From Chamaea fasciata (taxonomy: Eukaryota; Chordata; Aves; Passeriformes; Sylviidae), in the NCBI GenBank assembly GCA_029207755.1, contig JARCOQ010000002.1, positions 248,001-312,000 on the forward strand: a DNA stretch of 64,000 bases, in the 5' to 3' direction. This document shows positions 47,250 to 59,200 of this stretch, in pieces; position 1 is the first letter of the stretch, and each line of letters starts with the position of its first letter. The notes under the pieces were generated by a model, which had not been told where the DNA came from, ran no database searches, and saw only the letters and a list, made by a program, of their open reading frames with translations. The translations under genes and the position numbers were made by a program.

Positions 47250-50200
47250 ATGCTTCCCGGGGCGGGTCCCCTCGCCTTCCTCCTCCGGTGCCTCCTGCTC
47301 CTCTTCGCCTCCGACAGCCGAGCCCGGGCTCGTAAGTCTTACCCGCTCTTGCCCCGGCTGCGCTGCTTCCCTCCGTGCCTCAGTTTCCCCGCCACCGGGG
47401 TCCCCGGGAATTGGCGGGGGTGCTCTGCGGCCATGGCTGGGGTCACAGGCAGGCTTCTGACCGCCGCAGGTGCTGGACATCCGCGGCTGGGACGGGCCAG
47501 GTTTCCTGTCCTGCACTGCTGGGGACATGGCTGTGTCCCCTTCTGCCCGCTGCTGTCCCCGCCTGCCTTGCGGGGCTGTAGAGCACCGAGCAGGGCGCTG
47601 CGTGCTGGTGAGGGGCTGGGGGGCTCCGGGGGCTGGCAGGGGCGTGAGGAAGGTCTGGGACCCCCTTCCATGGGCTGGAAATGCCGCAGAGCAGGAGGCT
47701 GTCTTACAACAGATCCCACCCTGCACGAGTGTATCTCCCCTCCGAGGGTGGACGGGGACACGGGCAATGCCTCCCCCGCCCCAAACAAAGCTGGGGGCTT
47801 TCCTCCGTATCCATCCCTTGTCCATCTCCATGTCCATCCCTGTCTCTCCCACTTCTGCTCCCAGCGGGCAGACTGAGGCAGAGAAGGTTTGGGATAAGGA
47901 AGGGAGGTTTGGCGCTTCCCACAAAAAGGCTTGAAGGACTTGGCCAGAGCTGTTCAGGAGCTTGGAGGGTGCTGGACGTGTTAATTGGGGCCAGGAGGTG
48001 GGCTTGGCTTGGGCAAAGCACTGGGACCCTGCCATGGGTGCTGAGCACCCCTGCAACACCGCAGAGCCACCAGAGCTCTGAGCAGATTGGAGCAGGACCT
48101 GTTGCGTCCCTACACTTATTCTTCCCTTTAATCTCCTGGAATTCCAGCAGAGTCTGCCGGTGGCTTCGTCAGGGTGATTTACAACTTGCCTGCTGCCAGC
48201 AGTGCATTAGGCACTCAAATAATCGTCCTCCCGGCGTGTGGACCCAAAATGTGAGCCCTGGATTGCTCATCCCACTGTGGGGTGTGCTGGGGGGAAGAGG
48301 CAGGAGGATGGACGGGGCTGTGCAAAGCCCCAGAGAGCAAAATCCTGGTCAATTCATCCCCTTCCCCTTCCCTGGGCTCATCCAAAGCTGCCAAACCCGG
48401 CACACAGCATCTGTTTCTTGAGCAAGGGATGTGGGTCTGACTCCCTGCCTCTGCCCAGGCTGCCATGGTAGGGTTGGGAAGATGGGAGACACGTCCAGAC
48501 GGTGAAACAGGTGTTGGCTGAGGTGTTGGCCCTTTGGAGGTGGTAACAGAGCCCAAAAGCTGGGCAGAAACTATGCCGGAGGGGGCAGTGAGGGTTTGTC
48601 TGACTTGGGAGGAAGAGCTGGGGCCGGTTTGCAGAACTTACAACGTTGATAAAGAGCTGGTGACTGTGGGATTGAAGCAGCGCTGGAGCAGGGAGGTCCA
48701 GGGTCACGCCCCAGCTCTGAAACGCTTCAGCTTTGCCACAGGGCAGATCACACAGTGGGGAGGGCTTGGGCAGGACTTGCCCCAAGGCCAAAGGCAGGGT
48801 GGTTTGGGTGACAGAGTCATCATCAAATTGTGGACTTCTCTCCACTGTCCACCTCTGCAGCCTCTCACTTTTCTCAGGGCTGGGTGTTCAGGGAGAGTGA
48901 AGACAGGAATAAATTAGTTACGAGCAGGCTCATCAGCCAAGGGACCTACAGTGTCGTGGCTAAAAATAGGTGAGAAGCAGAAATGCTCGGGCTTGAAGGC
49001 AAGTCAGAAAAGAAGAATTTGCCCACAGAAACAGGCTATTTTAGGGGATTTGCACTCCAGCTGAAAAAAAATATCAGAGGCACAGGTTACTGGGACGAAT
49101 GTGCTGCATTCTGAGTAATTCAGGGGCAATGGTTGAATGCAACGATGTTTTGGCTGGAGGCATTTAAACACCAGCATCTCTGGAGAGCACAGGGCAGTGG
49201 TTTTCCCCAGGAGCTTGGAAGCTGCTGTTCCATTTCTTTTCAACACGGTTGCTGGAGAAAAGGGGGTTCCTGGGGTCCCTCTGCCTTACAAGTTTGGATC
49301 CAGCAGGGATGAAAGGTGCTCCAAGATGGGAAGGACCATGATGGAAACTGAGTGCTACCATGTCCACGGGAAGGGAGAGGCGAGGGCTGCACACCCTGCT
49401 GTAGGTAACGGAGCATCCCCTTGGGAAGGAGCGGGGGGAAGCAGGGCCTGTCTGCCTGGCTTCTCCACTCCGGAGAGCTCAGAGATGCCTCGCAAGGCTG
49501 CATTTTCAGAGCTACAGAGCTGTCCAGGCTCCCAAAGTCCCAAGAAGATATTTTCAGCCCAGAAGTGAGCGAGGCTAGTGTATAGGAATTGATCTGGATG
49601 TGAGCGGAGTCTTTAGGATGCCACATGTCAAGGGCCCAGTGTGTTTTAACCAGCCCCTTCTCAGATGAGTTGCATTTTAAGCCCTTCATAAATACAAGGC
49701 TGTCATAGGAGCGCCTGGACTCTGTGTACCAGACAGTGCTCTTTACACTTTATTTATGGCTGCTCTTAAAACTGACAAACTGGTTTGCATGAGCTCCCTC
49801 CCTCATGCCCAGCACGGCGCTGGCTGGCAGGTGTGTGACCTCCAGAAAAACTGTGGGAGCTGAGAGCTCAGCTCAGAATGCCCTGCTCCAGAGACAACCC
49901 CAAAGGTGCCATCTGGGCATGCAGGACCACCCTTCCCCCCTCGGCCTCGGGGTGAAATGGGAGGAGTGAGGGGAGATAAGCAAGACCTCACAACCTCCTG
50001 TTGAGCCATCAAATTGCTCAGAACACTCCCAGAGACAGGATTACAGAATCACACGTGGCTTGGGTTGGACAGGACATTAAAGATTTAGGGTAGGTATTGT
50101 GAGAAGCTTTCCAGCTACCAGGAAATTGAATCCTCACAAGAGGCTGACACAGAAGCTCTGAGCAGCATCTTCACAAGGCGGTTCAGAGACACCAGTGCAC

Positions 50201-53200
50201 AGTGACAAAGTGAATGGTGTGGAGAAGTCCGTCCTGGGCTGCATCTCTCACACCCTGAGAAGGGAATGTCTCCTTAGGATGTATCTCAATAGCCTCAGAC
50301 ACCAGCCACTAGCAAGATGCCACCCCACAACTTCTCGACCTGCTCCAGAACCAGTGAGAAGTAAACCCACAGACCTTTTCTGTGTGTGCTGCTGCTGCTG
50401 CTGAGGGGACAATAAATAAGATTCCCTTACTGATCAGCACAGGAGGAAATCACTGCCACAAATGGCTTTTCACTCCAAGTGAATTAGGATGATATCCAAA
50501 GTTTGACCTCTGAAAATGAAATTACTAGCCCGGCATGGGAAAAAAAATGGTCCAGAGCCTCCAGTTTTTAAGCCTCATCCATCCATCCATCCATCCATCC
50601 ATCCATCCATCCATCCATCCATCCCCATCTTGCTTTTGCCCAAACGTGCCGGCACCTCTTGCCAAAAACACAGCACTGCTGAGATGCCAACAAGTGTCTC
50701 CTGCTGCCCAGCACTGCCAGTCAGCTTTAATTTTACCAGCAGGCCCTTTGCAGACATGAATCAGGCTGCTTTCGAGGGCTGGACCCAAACCAGGGCTCCA
50801 CTTGTGATTAAATGTTTGAAGGAAGCAGCCAACTGGCATGGGAGCCTGCAAGCTGAGCCTGCATCACACCAAGGCAACTTCATTTCTTCACCCTCAGCAT
50901 AATTCATGAGGATGCTGCAAGCAGGGAAAGATGAAGTCATTTTCTCACCCTTTTGCAAAACTATGATTTTTTTTTTGTTTAGTTTTTTTGTTTGTGTTTT
51001 TGGTTTTTTTTTAGTTTTGTGGAGTTTTTTTCCTCTCTCTTCTGGCTTTCCCCACATTCAAGCCACATGCTCAGCAGTTCTGTGTGGCATGCTGTAAGCT
51101 TGTGACCTGCGTAGCTGGGAAGAGGGAGTTGCTGACCTGTCAAGGGCTATGGGGACAGTGTGAAGTCCTGATCAGGGAGAAGGAATGAAAATACCCCTGC
51201 CTGTCCCTCTGGTAACATCCACTCCAAAGCTATTGCAGACCTCCACACCTGCAGATGCAGTGCTGCTGTGCCTGGGCCAGGCAGCCTGGACAGCTGGCGG
51301 TCAGCACTTACAAAGGTACAGCTTGGAGGAGCAAGTGCTTAGAGCCATCCAAGAGAGGCTCAAGTCTGCTGGCAGGGCTTGAGGTGGGAGAGACCCACAA
51401 GGATCTTTGTAGATCCACAGAGCTGCCTTTCCTGCTGGCCAGAGGGTCTGGCCATGGTAGAGCATCACCTGGGTTCATCCTGAGGGTGGTGAGGAGCTGG
51501 AGGAGGGACTGCAGCCCACCCCAGCATATCTGGGTGCATTTTGTCTGGCTGACTGGAGAAATCCATTAAGCAGGTGGCATCTCCAGCTTGGGTGAGGTGG
51601 GACACCACCAGCTGGGCCCTCCAAGCCACTGCTGTGTCCCAGGTGACAGAGTGGAGCGTGGGATGGCTCTTAGCATCTTTGGGGTGGTGGATGCCCCTGA
51701 GATAATTTTGGGGACCCTCTGCTACTCGTTAGAGAGCCCTCCCAACAGCCTGGCAGGGTCAGCACCCGCTGGCTCACCTGAGTGCATGTACTGTGTGGTG
51801 GGCATCATGCCTTGGAAAACAGCCCCCCCTCTCCTGCATCCCCAGGGTGCTGCAAGGTTTTAAAAGACCCATAAATGCTTCAGGAACCGTAAACGTCTCT
51901 GCTGCCTTCGAGCAACAAAATCACCCAAACTACCTCAAATTCTCTCGATGACATAACCTTTTAAATCACCTTCAGTCTTCAGCGGGGCTGTGAGCACGTA
52001 AACCACGAAAATCACACACACACAGGAGTGTGCTTAGAAAGAGCTTGGGCCCTGGGTGACCTCTGCCTGCTCAGGGCTTTGGCACATGTCAGGGGACTGT
52101 GGGGGCAGCACCCTGGCTGTCACAAGGCCCAGGTTCCTGCAGGACCTGCAAGGTTTGGAGCTCGCTCCTGCAGGACCAGCTGATGCCTGTGGATGTGAAC
52201 ATTACGGGTGACTGTATTGGGCTTCTTGGCCAAAGTCCTGAGGGGTTTGTTGGTAATCCTGGCCAAGCCCTGTCCCACAGCCACCTGCAGCAGGCTGGCC
52301 TGGTCCTGCCAGAGGATTGGTTTGTAACTATGGGCTTGGGGATGGAGGAGGTCCATAAGGACCTGCTAAAATATGGGGAGGGCAGACATCTCCAAAGAGG
52401 ACCTCCTCCACTGGACACCATCTCATCCCTGTGCCATGGGGAGGTTAAACCTGCGCCAGTGGAGGCAGGTCTGGATCACTTCTGGGACAGACACCTCCAG
52501 CTCAGGAGCACAGCTGGAAACTGGCTCTTCTCAGGATAACAGGATCAAGACGGAAGAAAAACCCCAGATGTTTATGCTCTTGGAGAAAAGTGGATGAGGT
52601 GGACTTGCTGTCCCCCTGTACGGCCCCATAAATGAAAAAGCAGTCACGCAGTCAGACCAGTGCTGCATCAAGGCGGGTAAAGCCACAGGGCTGCGACCCT
52701 GTGGGATGGCACAAGCAGCCCAGTCCTGCTTGTCCACAGATGCTTAAGAGAATGAGCTGAAGCTTTTGGGGGAGCAAAATGTTGTTCCCCAAAATGTGTT
52801 TTTGGCCATAATTTTTTCTTTGGGTCTTCCCCCCGCTTTCTTCTTTTTGCTTTCTTTTGGGTAACAGTGAAAATGTCCCCTAAATTCAGGGTCTCCCATC
52901 TCTGTCACCACTCCCAACCATTCTGACCTCACTGGGGGAAATTCCATTTTGTAGCACCACCCTGAAATCACCTGTCCATCTTCCAATGAGCATTTCCAGT
53001 TTAGAATGAAAACTCTATTTTCTGCCTCAAAGCCACCCATTCTGTTCCTTTCTTGCAAAGGGAGTCCAGTTGGCTCGGAGGAGTTGCCATTCGGGTGAGA
53101 CGGGTCCAGTGTAAAAAACGCACGCAAAAAAATAAAATCGGCGGGAACAAAATCTGGGTCTGGTGGATGGGATGTGGCCACCAGCTACATGTGGGGAACA

Positions 53201-56200
53201 ATGTGAAGGCTGCTCTGGCTCTCCTCACAGAGAGCTCCCCCAGGAACCAGCCCCTTTTCTCATGCAGCTTCTCCTGGTTGACTTGCAGGGCCTGACACCT
53301 TCTGTGACTTCAACGGCAAGAAGTACAGCCCAGGGGAGAGCTGGCACCCGTACCTGGAGCCCCAGGGGATGATGTACTGCATCCGCTGCAGCTGCTCCGA
53401 GGCATGTCCCCAACATCCCCAGGGCGCCCCAAGGGCCGGCGGGGCACTGCTGCTGTGCTGGGGCTGCACTGGGGCTGCACTCAGCAGCTTCCAGGCAGAT
53501 CAGTCCCGCTGTCTCATTTGACCAGAGAACCCTTTCCAGTCCCATAGTGGCGCTGGATTAATCTCTTCCCTTCGGAAAAAGCTGTCCCCCTGGGGGGTGT
53601 TGGGCTGACCTTGTGGGGGAGCTGCCACTGACCTCGAGGAAACCTTTTTGGTGCTTAAAGGGAGCTTGTGGAAAAGATGGAGAGTTATTTTTTATGCAGG
53701 CAGACAATGATAGGATGAGGGAAGGGTTTTTAACTAGAGGAGACGCGATTTAGATGAATATGTTCACAAGAAATTGTTCCCTGTGAGGGTGGTGAGGCCC
53801 CGACACAGGCTGCCCAGGGAGGCTGTGACTGCCTCATCCCTGGGTGTGTTCGAGGCCAGGCTGGAGCAGCCTGGGATAGTGGAAGGTGCCCCTGCTCATA
53901 ACAGGAGGCGGAAGAAGATCTTTAAGGTTCCTTCATAGCTAAATCCTACTGTGATTCCATGGTTCTGCCTCTGCAGCCCTGGTGGGTTGTGGGTGGAGGT
54001 GGCTCAGGGCTCCTGTCAGATGATGGGTGGCCTTTGCTGATGAGAGACCGTGAGCTGGCCAGGCTTGAGCCGGGGCTGGAGACATCTCTGGTGAGTTACA
54101 GCCAGCACAACTTGTTGAGATAATGTTGTGTTCCTCCTCTTGCAGGGGTGAACCGTGAACTGAGTGTTCCTTGTGGACTGAACAAACCGCGTCTTTCTCT
54201 CCCCAGAACACCAACATCAGGTGCTACCGGATCCAGTGCCCAGCCCCGCCCTGTGCCAGCCCCGTCACGGAGCCCCAGCAGTGCTGCCCGCGGTGTCCCG
54301 GTAGGTGGGCATTCCTCGGGGGCACGGGGACAAGGTGGCCTCGGTCCTGCAGGGCGGTGCCTCCCCTGCTGCCATCTGTGGCCATGCAGCGATGCTGGGA
54401 CTGGCCCCGGTCATGGACCTCCGGTGGCCTTTTCCCTCCAAAAATATCTTTTTGATGGAAAAGGGCTCTCTGCCAGAACACCTTCTCCCCCCCATCCCAA
54501 GAGCTTTGTAGGGACAAAATGTCAGTTCACACTTCAGGGGCAAAACAGGAGCTGGCAATTTATTCTGATCATTTGCCAGCAAAGTGTCTTGGATTAAAGA
54601 AAAAAAAAATCTAAGTTTTTTAACAACTTCCTTCTCTGCACTGGAGAGTATCTCAGGTTTTAGCCCCAAAACCTTTCCTACCTTACCACTACTGATTGCC
54701 TCATTTTACCTCAATAAGTTCATTCGCACACCCACAGATTACCTCAAGATTTAGTCCCAAAACTTTCCTTACCTGAGTGCTGGCAGAGTCGGTCAGAAGC
54801 CATCAGTGATTTGAGAAACTAGGGAGAAAAAAGAAAAAAACCCCATTATTTTCCTTTTTTTTGCTAATTACCCATGAGACAAGCCCCGTTTATGTGACTG
54901 CATCTGAATCTGATGATTGTTACCACCAGGGGAGGGAAAACCTCAGGAATTTTGTGAAGAACCTTGTGAGGTCAGACTTCCAGGTTTTCCCACTGTTCTG
55001 AGCTCAGTTCAGTCGGGACAACCCCATCCTCCAAAAGCTTTAGGACACTTAATTGCTGCCCAGCCACGCAGCGCCCTGGCCATTTGACAGAGCCCGTGGT
55101 GTGCAAAGGGCCGCTGGTCCTTTGGGGTGGGCTGGTGGGGCATCAGCGCTGCCCTGGGACCAGGCAAGGGCCGGCTCTCATCCCGCTCCTCCCTCTTTTC
55201 CAGAGGCACACTCGCCGTCAGGGCTGCGGGCGCCCGGCAGGTCCTGCCAGTACAACGGGACGACGTACCAGCAGGGAGAGATGTTCAGCACCAGCGAGCT
55301 CTTCCCCGGCCGCCAGCCCAACCAGTGTGTGCAGTGCAGCTGCTCCGTAAGCCACCGCGGGAGCCGCGCCTCCCTCCTCCAGCCCAGCAGTGCCCCACCA
55401 GCCCCCAAACCCCAGAGTCCTGGTAGCGCCAGCCCCTGGGGGAGCGCTTTATCGTTGGGATTGGATTGTCACTGCAGAGCATGGAGATGGCAGGGGCCAG
55501 GTCTGGGTGGCCACGCTGGGACAACGTGGGGTGGACAGTGGGACAGCCCTGTCCTCCCGGAGCACCCCAGTGCTCCAGGGCTGTGGCCAGCAGCACCCAG
55601 CTATCCCACCTGCCCCACGGAGGCTTTGTGTGGCAGATGGCCAGTGCAGGGCACAGCCAGGGGCCTTTCTGTCGGTGCTGGTTGCAAAGCAGGTGGGCTG
55701 GGCAGCCAGGGAGCCTGGGGGAGCTCAGGGTGCCTGCAAGGCAGCACGGACGTGAGGTGACAGCTCTCGGGAATCAGGTGCTCTTGGGATCCATAGGTTC
55801 AGAAAATGGCATAGGGTGGAAGGGACCTTAAAGCTTTTCTGGTTCCATCCCCAAACCACCTCCCTCTGTCGTGCCGAGAGCACACACAGGGGTCACATCA
55901 GCGGATGCTGGGCAGGGAACTGTCTGTGATACTGGGATAGCTGGTCTGAGCCTCTGGGGCATGCACCCAGCTCAGAGCTGGGTGGCAGGAGGATTAACTG
56001 ACACGTAGAAATTAGGCAGCTTTTGAGGCTGGCTCCTCTCTTAGGGACCCCAACTGGATGGTGGGAAACACCAGGAAGGAACTCTCTAATCCAGCTGCAT
56101 GTACTCGTCAGCCACTGTCCCCAGGAGCCCGTGGAGCTCCATGTCCCTCTCGGCTGTCACTCAGCCTCTGTTTATTTGTCAGGGCAATGCCTTGGATACA

Positions 56201-59200
56201 AAGGAGAAAATAAAGGGCTGGCTGTGCAGCCTTCAATGGGGGGATCTCCCCGGGCTGTGTCAGATGCTGTCAGCTGCTAGAACAGCTGCGTGAACAGCTG
56301 GCCTAACGCTCTTTGAAAAGTGCCCCAAGACCAGAGCCTCTGGGATAAATCCTGCTTTTTATGGCACTGGCTCTTTCCAGCCTGAGGCAGGTCATTGCTG
56401 CGAGCTGCTGGGCAGAAGGAGAAGGAGGAGGCAGGCCTGGACTCCCTGAGTGGAGAGCAGGAGTTGGTATGCAGTGACCTCCGCCAGATCCTGTCACCCA
56501 CCAAACTTCCCTCATCCTCCTCATGCTCCTGGCACAGCCGTTTGGCTTCCTGATGGGAGAAGAGGCAGCTGTGGTTCGGTTTTCCAAGGATATCCTTGGC
56601 TGACCTCTTGGTCTTGGTTGACTGGGAACTTGTGGATACCCCAGAGAAAATTGCTGCACGGAGAAGATGACCTTGCTGTCGAGGTCCGGCTGCTGGACAT
56701 CCTTTTTTACCCTTTGGCAAGGTAGCAAAAAACTTATTCCTGAACCAAACTGGTGCAAATCCACTGACTGAGGTGGCACTGGGACGCACAAAGGTCAAGG
56801 TTGGCCTCGACCTGTGGTTTTCACCTTGAATCTCTACAGCAGTGGTATTTTCCAAACTATCCACTCAGGTCTATCCCTGCCCATCTGTGTGCTTGGCTGT
56901 GGTGTAATGGAACTAAACACAAGAGAGGGAGGGCAGAGCTTCGATGTGGACCTGAGTCTGGGCGCAGAAGCGTGCTGGGCTCCTCCGGGTCCTGTTCCTG
57001 GCACGTGTCAAGGAAAATCTTCTTGTGCCTCTTCAAACTGGGGGTTGTTCTGCAGAGCTGAAAGGTGTGTGGTGGCTGTTTCAGGTCTGGCAGCACCAAT
57101 GGTGCCTGAGAGGAGGGCACTGCCTGTCCCTTTTTGGGGAAGAGCAGTGCACTTGGGAGCATATGCACTGTTCATGGAGCAGCCGCGCCAGGAGAGGACA
57201 CCACCCTGCTGTGCCCTGCAGGATGGACGGTGCAGCAGGGGCAGAACTGCAGCTGTCAGTAGGTGCTGCACGATTGGTGGTACTGGAAGATGGACCATCA
57301 AGGGGCTTTTGATCATGGAACCATAAAATCCTGGAATGGTTTGTGTTGGAAGGGACCTTAGAGCTCCTTCAGTCCCACCTGGGCAGGGCCACCTTCCACC
57401 ATCCCAGGTTGCTCCACGCTCCTTGGACAGTTCCAGGCGTGGAGCAGCCACAATTTCTCCGGGCACCCTGAGCCAGGGGCTCCCCACCCTCACTGGGAAG
57501 AACTTCTTCTCAATGATTTATGGTAAAATCTGCAGTTCGAAGTGCTGGCAGCCCTACCAGTGGGGGACATACGGCTCTTTATAACACTGACACTGTTTTT
57601 TTTCCCCTCCTGCCCTCCTAGGAAGGCCAGATTTACTGTGGCTTGGTGACCTGCCCTGAGCTGCTGTGCTCCTCTCCCTTAACTGTGCCGGATTCCTGCT
57701 GCCAGGTCTGCAAAGGTAACGAGGCTGGGACTGAGGGCTGGGAGACCCCAGCTGGTTGCCACCTTACAGCAGGAGCCATTTCAAGCCACTTCAGCAGGAT
57801 TTTGGAAGCCTGGGCTGTGAATCAGGCTGCTTGTAATCTCTTGGTTGCACCAGGAGCACCAGGAAGCAAAAGCTGAGGGCTTGGGTTTTCCTTGGATAAT
57901 GTGAATTGCATGTGCAAAGCTCCTGTCTCCCCAGAGTCCCAGGACAGCTGCTTTCAGCCACAGAGAGCAAACCTCCATTCAGCCCTGCAGCATCTTCCAG
58001 GACAATGTTTTTCCCTTGCAGATGGCTCCTTCGAGAAGTCCACGGAAGAGGAACCCCTGCAGTTACACAGAGGTGTTGTACGTGACATTTGCATTTTCAA
58101 ACTCCGCTTCTTGCTTCTATCACAGCCCCCTGAGCAGCTCACAGAATGCCCTTGCACACTGTCCTCCACAAAGAAGTCATGCCCAGCAGCTCTAGGAGGA
58201 CACTCAGATCCTTGCACAGTACAACCACGGACACCTGATCTGCAGGTGAATCGTGCCATGGGATTGAATCTAGCTGAGATGTCAGCCTAGGTGAGAGCTC
58301 AGGCCACCAGGGAAAGACTCTTCTGCTCTCCCTCGGCAGCACCTCAGGGACATGCTCTAGGGTTGGACCTGGCAGTGCCGGGGAAAGGGTTGCGCTCGAT
58401 GACCTTGGAGAATTTTTCCAACCTGAGTGATTCCGATTCTATGATTCTGTGACATCTTTGGAAGAACAAAAGACCTGCAGGGACTGGAAATCTGGGACAC
58501 TTCTCCTCCTGGTTGGCCAGTGTCTGCCAGGTTAAACGGCTGAAGGACATTGTCAGAGCAGAACCAGAGGTGACCAGCAGCCAGGTCTGACCCTTGTCCA
58601 TAGTCAGATGCCCAAATCTCTCTTAGGAAGGTTTTTCCTTCAGGATAAGGTGTCTCCTCTCCCCTTGGGCATCTTGCCTCCCACCAAGAGGGCAGTGCTG
58701 GAGCTGGCCACCCCTCTGCCTTCCCCAGGCAGTTTGTATCAGCAGCCCCAGCAAGGAAAAAGTGACTCCATGGGAACCTGCCGAGGGTTCCTTCACGGCG
58801 ACGTTTCGGAGCTGGGCAGCCCATGCCAGCTCTGCGGGATTAGGTCACTTAGCTCCTGGCTCTGCCTTTTCCATACTGCTCCACCACCTATAAAACCTCC
58901 AAAATAGACACAAGGGGACCCTTTGTGCTGCGTGTCTTGTCCCAGCACTCTGCTCTTGGAAGCCTGGGATGTTCCTGGGATGTTCCTGGGATGTTCCTGG
59001 CATTTCAGTCCTGCTGGCTGGCAGCCCCACACCAACTGCCCTGGTGCCTACCAGGTGAGAGAGCAGGATATGGCCCACCCTCACCTTTCTGATCCTGTCT
59101 GAGCCACACAGATGCCAGTCCTCATTTTCCCATCTAGGAAAGACCAGCCCGTTTCCCTGTGTGTTTTAGGGATGTGGGACCTCACATGCTTCTCTGGGGG

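Larger units (their letters stand above)
47332..53288 (+). other. CHRDL2 intron 1
   Basis: About 6 kb. It holds a short antisense CR1 end (50040-50085), a CATC microsatellite (50576-50624), a CTG run (50387-50403) and a T-rich tract (50968-51030). No exon recognised. The 51150-52600 segment is G/C-balanced and unlike CR1; its nature is unknown. Confidence 0.7.
55347..57621 (+). other. CHRDL2 intron between the two exons of VWC2
   Basis: Carries CR1 pieces at 55795-55870 and 57310-57515. Nothing else recognised. Confidence 0.7.

Noticed and set aside
46354..47460. A 368-codon + strand open frame ahead of CHRDL2
   Set aside because: Runs through the leader minisatellite in a different frame from the CHRDL2 signal peptide.
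50576..50624. Regular repeats that could look like an array
   Set aside because: Perfect (CATC)n microsatellite without spacers; a eukaryotic genome, so CRISPR is not considered.
53402..53407. GT at 53406 as the donor of CHRDL2 exon 2
   Set aside because: It would add four bases, shift the frame and give an immediate stop when joined to exon 3; the GC donor keeps the VWC domain intact.
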